Positions 32,169 through 39,520 of a DNA stretch of 64,000 nucleotides are shown in pieces. Below the pieces are notes generated by a model. That model did no database searches. It was not told the DNA's origin and worked only from the letters and a program-made list of their open reading frames with translations. This DNA is from Flavobacteriales bacterium (GTDB lineage Bacteria; Bacteroidota; Bacteroidia; Flavobacteriales_F; PHOS-HE28): assembly GCA_020852835.1 (NCBI GenBank), contig JADZAC010000037.1:1-64000 (forward strand), written 5' to 3'. The first letter of the stretch is position 1; the number at the start of each line of letters is the position of its first letter. Both the position numbers and the translations under genes were made by a program.

Positions 32169-33479
32169 ATGACCGAACAAATGACCCGCAGCCAAGAGCT
32201 GCTCGCCCGCCGCAAGGCTGCAGTGCCCAATGGCGTGGGCCTCTTCAACAATGCCACCGCCGTAAAGGCCGAAGGCGCCGTGATCACCGATGCCGACGGC
32301 AACGAGCTGATCGACTTCGCCGGGGGCATCGGCGTAGTGAACGCCGGGCACTGCCCCCCGCCGGTAGTACAGGCCATCCAGGAGCAGGCCGAAAAGTTCC
32401 TGCACGTCAGCTTCAACGTGGCCAGCTATGAGCCGTACATCGCCCTTTGCGAAAAGCTCAACAGCCTGATGCCGCACGGCGCACCCGCCAAAACGTTGCT
32501 GGTGAGCACCGGTGCCGAGGCGGTGGAGAACGCCGTCAAGATCGCCCGCCAGGCCACCGGCCGCCAAGGGGTGCTCTGCTTCACCGACGCCTTCCACGGC
32601 CGCACCCTGATGGCCATGACGCTTACGAGCAAAGTAGGCTACAAGCCAGGCTGCGGGCCGTTCGCACCGGAAGTGTACCGCACCCAGTTCCCCAATTTTT
32701 TCCGCTATGGCGCGGGTCGGAGTGAGGCCGAATTCGTGAAAAGCGAACTGCACCGCTTGGAGGAACTCTCGCACAACACCGTGGACCCCAAGCAGCTGGC
32801 CTGCGTGATCATTGAGCTGGTGCAGGGCGAAGGCGGCTTCAACGTGGCGCCGAAGGCTTACGTGGAGGGCTTGCGCAAATGGTGCGACAAGCACGGCATC
32901 CTGCTGATCTTCGACGAGATCCAAGCGGGCTTCGGCCGCACCGGCGCATGGAGCGCCTACAGCCACTTCGGCGTACTGCCGGACCTGAGCACATGGGCCA
33001 AGAGCCTCGGCAGCGGCCTGCCGATCGCCGCCGTGATGGGCAAGGCGGAGCTCATGGACAAGGCCGGCCCCAGCAGCATCGGCGGCACCTACATCGGTAG
33101 TCCGATCAGCTGCGCGGCGGCGTTGGCCACGATCCAGTACATGGAGGAGATCGACATCAACGCCAAGGGCCGTCACGTGGGCGAGGTGGTGCGCAAGCGC
33201 TTCGAGAAGATGAAGGCCAAGCACGACTGCATCGGCGATGTGCGCGGGCTGGGCGCCATGCTGGCCATGGAGTTCAACACGGGCCGCGACCCGCTGAAGC
33301 CCGATGCCGATACCTGCACCAAACTGATGAACGCCTGCGCCAAGCGCGGCTTAGTGGTGATCACCGCCGGCACCGACAAGAACGTGATCCGCATCCTCAG
33401 CCCCTTGGTGATCAGTGATGAACTGCTGAACAAGGGCCTGGACATCATGGAAGAGGAATTGGACAAGATCTGTGCTTGA
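32169..33479 (+). CDS. class III aminotransferase (GABA/diamine aminotransferase-like)
   Basis: This PLP-dependent omega-aminotransferase has 436 residues from ATG 32169. Signatures: DFAGGIGVVNAGHCPP, STGAEAVENAVKIAR (phosphate-binding), DAFHGRTLMAMTLT, FDEIQAGFGRTG (Asp that holds the pyridine nitrogen), and catalytic Lys278 in TWAKSLGSGLPIAAVMG. Overall it is closest in pattern to 4-aminobutyrate and related omega-amine aminotransferases. Given the neighbouring decarboxylase-fold enzyme and aldehyde dehydrogenases, an amine or omega-amino acid substrate is likely. A palindromic repeat fills the gap to the next gene. Confidence 0.93.
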   Translation: MTEQMTRSQELLARRKAAVPNGVGLFNNATAVKAEGAVITDADGNELIDFAGGIGVVNAGHCPPPVVQAIQEQAEKFLHVSFNVASYEPYIALCEKLNSLMPHGAPAKTLLVSTGAEAVENAVKIARQATGRQGVLCFTDAFHGRTLMAMTLTSKVGYKPGCGPFAPEVYRTQFPNFFRYGAGRSEAEFVKSELHRLEELSHNTVDPKQLACVIIELVQGEGGFNVAPKAYVEGLRKWCDKHGILLIFDEIQAGFGRTGAWSAYSHFGVLPDLSTWAKSLGSGLPIAAVMGKAELMDKAGPSSIGGTYIGSPISCAAALATIQYMEEIDINAKGRHVGEVVRKRFEKMKAKHDCIGDVRGLGAMLAMEFNTGRDPLKPDADTCTKLMNACAKRGLVVITAGTDKNVIRILSPLVISDELLNKGLDIMEEELDKICA

Positions 33480-33483
33480 ACAG

Positions 33484-33597
33484 TTCACCACAGAGGCACA
33501 GAGAGCACAGAGAAATCAATGAAAGTCCGCATGCGGGAGGACCTTGGATCGAATGCACCCGGCATTCCCTCCGTGTCCTCCGTGCCTCTGTGGTGAA
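33484..33597. repeat. inverted repeat of the CACAGAGGCACAGAG type
   Basis: Arms of 29 bp at 33484-33512 and 33569-33597 match at 25 positions by direct count and enclose 56 bp containing the palindrome CCGCATGCGG. The arms begin TTCACCACAGAGGCAC. The element fills the whole gap between the aminotransferase and amidase genes and carries no gene. Its arms resemble the repeats at 39324-39402 and around 41094-41713 in design. Confidence 0.85.
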
Positions 33598-33606
33598 GCA
33601 TTCCCC

Positions 33607-34548
33607 ATGAAACCCTTTTCCATCGCCGGCATCCAGATGCGCGTGAGCGCCTCATACAGCAATGTGGAGGCCATGAAGCTCAAGCTGGACATCCTGATGA
33701 ACCTGTACCCTTGGGTGGACATGGCCCTGTTCAGCGAGCTGTGCGCCTTCGGGCCGCTCACCCACTTCGCCCTCACCCGCATCGAGGACTTCGAGGAGCC
33801 CATGCAGGAAATGGCGGCCAAGCACAAGATCTGGCTGCTGCCCGGCTCGGTGTTCCACAAGGTGGACGGCAAGATCTACAACACGGCCAGCGTGATCGAC
33901 CCTGCGGGCAACGTGGTGGCGCGCTACCGCAAGATGTTCCCCTTCTACCCGTACGAGGTGGGCGTGACCCCGGGCAGCGAATTCTGTGTGTTCGACGTAC
34001 CTGACGTGGGCCGGTTCGGGGTGAGCATCTGCTACGACATGTGGTTCCCGGAGACCACGCGCACCCTGGCCGTGATGGGCGCGGAGGTGGTGCTGCACCC
34101 CACGCTTACCGGCACCATCGACCGGGAGGTGGAGCTGAGCATCGCGCGGGCCACGGCCGCCATCAACCAGTGCTACTTCTTCGACATCAACGGGCTGGAC
34201 GCGGGCGGCGCCGGGCGCAGCATCATCTGCGGGCCGGAAGGCCGCGTGGTGTACCAGGCGCAGAACATCGAGGAGATCATCCCCATCGAGATCAACCTGG
34301 AGAAGGTGCGCCGCAGCCGCGAACTGGGCCTGCTGCGCCTGGGGCAGCCGTTGAAGAGCTTCCGCGACCACGCCGGGGATTTCGAGATCTACCGCAAAGA
34401 CTATCCAATGCCGTACCTTGACAGCCTCGGGCCGCTGATCAAGCCGCAACGGGTGAAGGAACTGGGGGACCTGATCCAGCAGGAAACGCCCTCGCCGGGC
34501 AAACCCACTTTTGTCCCCTCCATTCCGCCGGGCGGGAAACAGGCCTGA
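33607..34548 (+). CDS. carbon-nitrogen hydrolase (nitrilase superfamily amidase)
   Basis: The product is a 313-residue hydrolase of amide or carbamoyl bonds. The catalytic triad is Glu44 (LFSELCAFG), Lys109 (RYRKMFPFYPYE) and Cys142 (SICYDMWFPE). The ATG at 33607 starts the first strand directly (KPFSIAGIQMRVS); a longer upstream frame runs through the repeat and is rejected. The family includes N-carbamoylputrescine amidase, omega-amidase and aliphatic amidases; the sequence alone does not decide between them. Its setting between an aminotransferase and a basic-amino-acid-decarboxylase-fold enzyme favours a polyamine-like or amino-amide substrate. Confidence 0.9.
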   Translation: MKPFSIAGIQMRVSASYSNVEAMKLKLDILMNLYPWVDMALFSELCAFGPLTHFALTRIEDFEEPMQEMAAKHKIWLLPGSVFHKVDGKIYNTASVIDPAGNVVARYRKMFPFYPYEVGVTPGSEFCVFDVPDVGRFGVSICYDMWFPETTRTLAVMGAEVVLHPTLTGTIDREVELSIARATAAINQCYFFDINGLDAGGAGRSIICGPEGRVVYQAQNIEEIIPIEINLEKVRRSRELGLLRLGQPLKSFRDHAGDFEIYRKDYPMPYLDSLGPLIKPQRVKELGDLIQQETPSPGKPTFVPSIPPGGKQA

Positions 34549-34622
34549 ATTGAACCAACATGGCGCCGCAACCTGGCGTACACACAATGGGAAGCACAGC
34601 AAGCACGGGGGTTGGGGGGGCC

Positions 34623-35102
34623 ATGAAGAGATTCACGGCATGCAAGGAATACGTTACCTGGTTCGAGATCCCGGCCTACGACATGCTCAGGGCCAAGGCC
34701 TTCTATGACCAGGTCTACGGCATCACCATGGGCACCTCGCTGGTGGGCGACTTCGCCATGGCCTATTTCCCCACGGAAACCGGCATTGGGGGCGCCGTGG
34801 TGCAAGGCCCCGGCTGCTTGCCCAACGATACCGGCGCGCTGCTCTATTTGAATGCAGCCGTAGGCCTGGATACGATGCTCGACCGGGTGGTACAAGCCGG
34901 CGGCCGCGTGGTGATGGGGCGCACACTGATCGGCGAGGATGCCGGCTGGTTCGCCCTGATCATCGACACCGAGGGCAATCGCCTGGCGCTTCACGAACGG
35001 CCCGCAGCCAAGAAAACCGCGTCGGCAAGGAAACGGGTGGCCGCCAAGCCCGCCGCCGCGAAAAAGACCTCGGCGAAAAAAGCGGCACGGAAGAAAAAGT
35101 AG
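34623..35102 (+). CDS. VOC family protein with Lys/Ala-rich tail
   Basis: The product has 159 residues from ATG 34623; an ATG at 34560 would add 21 low-complexity residues. Residues 5-118 form a glyoxalase/bleomycin-resistance (VOC) fold: TWFEIPAYDMLRAKAFYDQVYG, LYLNAAVGLDTMLDRVVQAGGRVV and GWFALIIDTEGNRLALHE with the usual final Glu. The last about 37 residues are almost only Lys, Ala, Arg, Thr and Ser (KKTSAKKAARKKK end), like histone H1-type tails that bind nucleic acid or acidic polymers. Whether tail and VOC domain work together is unknown. It lies within the amine cluster. Confidence 0.85.
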   Translation: MKRFTACKEYVTWFEIPAYDMLRAKAFYDQVYGITMGTSLVGDFAMAYFPTETGIGGAVVQGPGCLPNDTGALLYLNAAVGLDTMLDRVVQAGGRVVMGRTLIGEDAGWFALIIDTEGNRLALHERPAAKKTASARKRVAAKPAAAKKTSAKKAARKKK

Positions 35103-35265
35103 GCGGGGTTCGGGCAACTTGACAACCGCTGAGGAAATGTGCTCCGCTGTGTCCACCTCTGGCCCGGCCGCGCCAAAAGGCTGCGGTTGAAAATAGGCCC
35201 GACCGTTGTGTGCCTTGTGCAATTCGCCCACGGAAGCCTACATTTCGCGGAGCATACCCCCGGCC

Positions 35266-38034
35266 ATGCCCCAACGCAACAAACCCGCCGCGCCGCCTGA
35301 ACCGCCGCAGGAATTCTACAACGCAGGCCGCCTGCGCACCCACAAGTGGGAAGCGCTGAAGGCCGCCACCGCGCGGTTGGTGGCCGTGAAGGACAAACGC
35401 GCCGCCGCGCAGGCCGTGGAAGACCTGCTGGCGGAGCTGTTGGTGATCGAGCTCTATTGGGCCTATCCGGGCCGTGAAGTGGTGCGCGCCATGCAAGCCC
35501 GCTTATTGCGCGGGGAATACGCGGCACTGGTGACCTTGGTGGAGAAGGTGGTACGCACCTTCGTGAGCGGCCTGGTGCGCCTGGATGCGGGCCTGCCCCC
35601 GGTGGAAGAGGAGGGCCACCAAGAAGAAGGGGAGGAGCGCAACCGCAACAAGTACTTTGAGCTGTTGGTGGTGGACGACCTGGACGAGCGGGGCGAGCGC
35701 GACCTCAAGGACCGCATCGCCGAGATGCGCAGCCACACCGATGCCTTCACCTACGACCTGATCGTGGTGCCCACCGTGCAGGATGCCCTTATCGCATTGC
35801 TCTTCAACCCCAACATACAGGCCTGCGTGATCCGCTATGGCATGCCCTTCACCTCGGCCAATGCCAAGGGCTTCCTGAGCGACTACATCCGCGCCATCAA
35901 GGAAGTGGACCTGGGCAACCGGCCCCGCGCCGACATGGGCCCGCTCTTAGGCAAGATCATGCGCTGGTTCCGCCCCGAGGTGGACCGCTACTACGTCACC
36001 GATACGCCGCTGGGCGAGCTCAAGGACACCACCGTGCAGAACTTCAAGCGCATCTTCTACCGCCAGGAAGACATCCAGGAGATGCACCACACCATCCTGC
36101 GCGGCATCCAGGAGAAGTACGATACCCCCTTTTTCACCGCGCTGGTGGACTACAGCCGCAGGCCCATGGGCGTGTTCCACGCCATGCCCATCTCCCGCGG
36201 CAACTCCGTGTTCAAGAGCCGCTGGATCCAGGATTTCGGCGCATTCTACGGCCGCAACCTCTTCATGGCGGAAACATCCAGCACCGGTGGCGGCCTGGAT
36301 TCCCTGCTGCAGCCCACCGGCCCGCTGAAGGCGGCGCAGCAACGCGCCGCCCACGCCTTCGGCGCGCAGTTCACCTACTTCGCCACTAACGGCACCAGCA
36401 CCAGCAACAAAATTGTACTGCAGGCCCTGGTGGAACCCCATGACATGGTGCTCGTGGACCGCGACTGCCACAAGAGCCACCACTACGGCCTGGCGCTCAC
36501 CGGCGCCTTCCCCGTGTACCTGGACAGCTACCAGCTGCCGCCCTTCAGCATGTATGGCGCGGTGCCGCTGGAAGAGATCCGCGCCAAGCTCCTGGAGCTG
36601 AAGCACGCCGGCAGGCTCCAGCACGTAAAGATGCTCCTGCTCACCAATTGCACCTTCGACGGCGTGGTGTACAACGTGCAGCGCGTCATGGAGCAGGTGC
36701 TTGCCATCAAGCCGGACATGATCTTCCTGTGGGACGAGGCGTGGTTTGCCTACGCCGGCTTCAGCTACATCTTCAAGCAGCGCACCGCCATGTTCAGCGC
36801 AGCACGCCTGCACCGCAAGTACCACAGCGAGGCCTACCGCCAGGAATACGCCGAACACATCGCCTCGCTCAAAAAAGGGGAAGAACCCCGCCTGCCCGAT
36901 CCCGACAAGGTGCGCATCCGCGTCTACGCCACCCAGAGCACCCACAAAACGCTCACCTCCATGCGGCAGGGCAGCATGATCCACATCTGGGACGAGGACT
37001 TCAAGCGCAAGAGCGAGGACAGCTTCCACGAGGCCTACATGGCGCACACCAGCACCAGCCCCAACTACCAGATCCTCGCCAGCCTGGACATCGGCCGCCG
37101 CCAGGTGGAGTTCGAGGGCTACGAACTGGTGGAGAAGGCCATTGAACAGGGCATGCTGCTGCGCCACAAGATCAACGAGCACCCCAAGCTGCGGCGCTAT
37201 TTCGACATCATCACGGTGGAAGAGCTGGTGCCCGCCAAGTACCGCCCCTCGGGCCTCAAGGAATACTACAGCAAGGTGAGCAAGGGCTGGAACCGCATCG
37301 AGAAGGCGTGGGCCGATGACGAGTTCGTGGTGGACCCCACCAAGATCAACCTGTACACGGGCAAGACCGGCGTGGACGGCGACACGTTCAAGAACCGGTA
37401 CCTGATGGACAAGCACAACATCCAGGTGAACAAGACCTCGCGTAACAGCGTGCTGTTCATGACCAACATTGGCACCACGCGCGGGTCGGTCGCCTATCTG
37501 CTGAAAGTGCTGCTCACCATCGCCGATGAGCTGGAGGCCCGCAACAACGCGCTGAACCCTGCGGAGAAAAAGATCCACATCGACCGCATCCGCTCGCTCA
37601 CGCAGGAAGTGCCGCCATTGCCGGACTTCAGCCAGTTCCACGACTCCTTCCGCGCCGTGCCCGGCGTGCCCGGGGGTGACCTGCGCAAAGCCTACTTTCT
37701 CACCTACGACGAGCGGAACTGCGACTACGTGAAGCTGCGTGAATGTTTGGACCGCACCTGCAAAGGCGAAGTGTTCGTATCGGCCAACTTCGTTATCCCC
37801 TACCCGCCGGGCTTCCCGGTGCTGGTGCCTGGCCAGGTGATCCGCAAGGACGTGCTGGAATTCCTGATCGCCCTGGACGTGAAGGAGGTTCACGGCTTCC
37901 GCGCCGACCTGGGCTTGCGCGTATTCACCGAGCAGGCCCTTGGCCGCCAACGCACCGGCACCGCCATGGGCGGGATGCGCAGCGCGATGCAGGGTAACGG
38001 GGCGGAGGCAGAGGCGAAGAAGAAGAAGGCGTGA
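35266..38034 (+). CDS. Orn/Lys/Arg decarboxylase-family PLP enzyme
   Basis: This large fold-type I PLP enzyme has 922 residues from ATG 35266, longer than typical bacterial lysine, ornithine or arginine decarboxylases (700-750). An extra N-terminal region (about 1-120) precedes a response-regulator-like wing (LLVVDDLDERGERDLKDRI). The PLP domain has AETSSTGGGLDSLLQPTGP, FATNGTSTSNKIV, VDRDCHKSHHYGL, FLWDEAWFAYAG (Asp for the pyridine nitrogen) and catalytic Lys561 in QSTHKTLTSMRQGS. A C-terminal domain follows. Decarboxylation of a basic amino acid is the family expectation; substrate is unproven. The gap to the next cluster gene holds a toxin-antitoxin pair. Confidence 0.9.
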   Translation: MPQRNKPAAPPEPPQEFYNAGRLRTHKWEALKAATARLVAVKDKRAAAQAVEDLLAELLVIELYWAYPGREVVRAMQARLLRGEYAALVTLVEKVVRTFVSGLVRLDAGLPPVEEEGHQEEGEERNRNKYFELLVVDDLDERGERDLKDRIAEMRSHTDAFTYDLIVVPTVQDALIALLFNPNIQACVIRYGMPFTSANAKGFLSDYIRAIKEVDLGNRPRADMGPLLGKIMRWFRPEVDRYYVTDTPLGELKDTTVQNFKRIFYRQEDIQEMHHTILRGIQEKYDTPFFTALVDYSRRPMGVFHAMPISRGNSVFKSRWIQDFGAFYGRNLFMAETSSTGGGLDSLLQPTGPLKAAQQRAAHAFGAQFTYFATNGTSTSNKIVLQALVEPHDMVLVDRDCHKSHHYGLALTGAFPVYLDSYQLPPFSMYGAVPLEEIRAKLLELKHAGRLQHVKMLLLTNCTFDGVVYNVQRVMEQVLAIKPDMIFLWDEAWFAYAGFSYIFKQRTAMFSAARLHRKYHSEAYRQEYAEHIASLKKGEEPRLPDPDKVRIRVYATQSTHKTLTSMRQGSMIHIWDEDFKRKSEDSFHEAYMAHTSTSPNYQILASLDIGRRQVEFEGYELVEKAIEQGMLLRHKINEHPKLRRYFDIITVEELVPAKYRPSGLKEYYSKVSKGWNRIEKAWADDEFVVDPTKINLYTGKTGVDGDTFKNRYLMDKHNIQVNKTSRNSVLFMTNIGTTRGSVAYLLKVLLTIADELEARNNALNPAEKKIHIDRIRSLTQEVPPLPDFSQFHDSFRAVPGVPGGDLRKAYFLTYDERNCDYVKLRECLDRTCKGEVFVSANFVIPYPPGFPVLVPGQVIRKDVLEFLIALDVKEVHGFRADLGLRVFTEQALGRQRTGTAMGGMRSAMQGNGAEAEAKKKKA

Positions 38035-38184
38035 GCGCTTTTTCCTCCCGCGAGATCTCCGCTTTGTCAGGCTTGGGCAGCTCAAAGACCCGGATGCTTC
38101 CCATCCCATTGACTGACGAAGCTGGGCGAACGCATGCCGATCGGACAGCAGGGCCGTAACTTAATCGGACCAACAGGAATTACC

Positions 38185-38436
38185 ATGGATAGCGCAGCGA
38201 TCAAGCTCGAACTGATCCAGCAACTCATGTCCATCGTGGACGACAAGACCTTGCGGAAGGTGGCCAACTTCTTCAAGAAGGAGGTCGTGGCCGACGAAGA
38301 CAATGACATCACGGATGTGGAGTTCGCACAGTTCCGAGTGGAACCTGCCCGTCGGGACAGGGGTGAGATCAAGTTCCACACGCAGGAGGAATCCATGGCG
38401 GAGATCCGCCGGTTGATCGCTGGGAAGGGCAGATGA
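38185..38436 (+). CDS. antitoxin of a RelE/ParE-type module
   Basis: The product has 83 residues from ATG 38185: KLELIQQLMSIVDDKTLRKVANFFKKE, an amphipathic helix pair common in Bacteroidota antitoxins, then an acidic middle and a tail with QEESMAEIRRLIAGKG. It overlaps the toxin start by 4 bp (ATGA at 38433-38436). No standard DNA-binding motif is obvious. The assignment comes from size, pairing and overlap with the toxin. Confidence 0.82.
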   Translation: MDSAAIKLELIQQLMSIVDDKTLRKVANFFKKEVVADEDNDITDVEFAQFRVEPARRDRGEIKFHTQEESMAEIRRLIAGKGR

Positions 38437-38729
38437 AGTACAGGTTGGACATTGCTCCGCGCGTCAGCAGAGAGGTGGCCCACATCTACCTGTACCGGGA
38501 AGAGAATCAAGGCAAGGGTGCTGCCGACCGGTTCGTCAAGGCTTTGGATGATTGCTATGCACATATCCTGGCCAATCCATACGGCAGCCAGGTCCGCAAG
38601 GAGCCGTTCGGGCATATCATGCTGCACCGCCTGAAATACCGGGTGGTCAATAAGGTGGAAGACGAACTGGTGTCGGTCGTCCAAGTGCGGCACACCAGCC
38701 GCAAGACCGGGAAGAAGTTCGGTCCCTGA
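38433..38729 (+). CDS. RelE/ParE family toxin
   Basis: The product is a 98-residue protein with the ParE/RelE fold: KYRLDIAPRVSREVAHIYLYREENQGKGAADRFVKALDDCYAHI followed by HIMLHRLKYRVVNKVEDELVSVVQVRHTSR. The strand pattern and the final VxQVRHTSR resemble ParE-type toxins; gyrase or ribosome as target cannot be told. It overlaps its antitoxin by 4 bp. A strong palindrome begins 27 bp after its stop. Confidence 0.88.
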   Translation: MKYRLDIAPRVSREVAHIYLYREENQGKGAADRFVKALDDCYAHILANPYGSQVRKEPFGHIMLHRLKYRVVNKVEDELVSVVQVRHTSRKTGKKFGP

Positions 38730-38756
38730 AGATCGTGAACTGCCGAGCCCTCCCGC

Positions 38757-38802
38757 TCGCACGCGTTTGCAACGCGTGCGAAGATCTAGGCGCTTGCAGC
38801 GC
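38757..38802. repeat. REP-like palindrome
   Basis: Bases 38757-38781 are an inverted repeat with perfect 11-bp arms TCGCACGCGTT/AACGCGTGCGA and a TGC loop. A smaller hairpin GCGC-TTGCA-GCGC follows at 38790-38802. It lies between the toxin gene and the truncated membrane-protein gene, and could mark the junction where that gene lost its 5' part. It has no T-run, so it is not a typical terminator. Confidence 0.8.
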
Positions 38803-38899
38803 GCTCCTTCAACAAAGGGCGGACGGGTATTTGGATTGGAACAGGGATGGCCGTTACGAACGATCGGGGAGGATATACCTGCGTTGATTACGCGAACAG

Positions 38900-39304
38900 G
38901 TGCGAGTGTTCACCTTTTGGCAAAAGAGCAACATCAACTTCGCCTTTGCCACCGTGCAGTTCAACAGTTCACCCAAGGAAATGACCGCCACAACCTTCAC
39001 GGATGCCAACGTGATCGAGGGCAAAAAAGCGTTCTTCTTCCTGAACTACGGCTTCAGCATCGCCGCGGCCATCAACAAGAATTTCGGGGAACGCGTGCAG
39101 TGGGTGAACAACACGCGCTTCTTCGGCAATGGGCTGGACCGCGACCATGTGAACCTGCAGCTCAGCAACATGGTGATCGTGAAGCTGTGGAAATACCTGC
39201 AACTGCGCTTCGATACACGCCTGGCGTACAACCCGCTGCTGAACTACAAGATGCAGTTCCGGCAGGAGGCGCTGATCGGGTTCTTTTACGAAAGGAATAA
39301 GTGA
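38900..39304 (+). pseudogene. 3' remnant of an outer-membrane protein gene (DUF3078-like)
   Basis: The frame (134 codons from GTG 38900) encodes beta-strand-rich text without a signal peptide: INFAFATVQFNSSP, FFFLNYGFSIAAAINKNFGERVQWVNNTRFF, then VNLQLSNMVIVKLWKYLQLRFDTRLAYNP. This looks like the last strands of a Bacteroidota outer-membrane barrel; it is reminiscent of the C-terminus of DUF3078 proteins, but the family call is tentative. Real DUF3078 proteins are about 300 residues with a signal peptide, so the 5' half appears lost. The toxin pair and REP-like palindrome lie just upstream. Confidence 0.55.
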
Positions 39305-39323
39305 GGGGAACTTTGGCTTCGCC

Positions 39324-39402
39324 TACCGCAAAGGGCACGAAGGGCGCAAAGGGGGGGGGGCGCCACAGGTAGTTCTTTGTGTCCTTCGTGTGCTTTGTGG
39401 TA
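39324..39402. repeat. inverted repeat of the CGCAAAGGGCACGAAG type, no gene inside
   Basis: Arms of 28 bp (39324-39351 and 39375-39402) match at 23 positions by direct count and enclose 23 bp including a run of G. The left arm begins TACCGCAAAGGGCACGAAG, the same sequence as the arms that bracket the GxxExxY pseudogene at 41094-41713. This copy looks like a solo or non-autonomous version. Confidence 0.85.
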
Positions 39403-39520
39403 ATACCCCCGCCACTGAACGGAGGATACAGGCAGTCGGGCCACCGCCATCCAACCCCGCTTCCCTACATTCGTCGGGTCCGGTGAAACCTGATCACCAC
39501 CGCCAACAATACCCGGAGCC

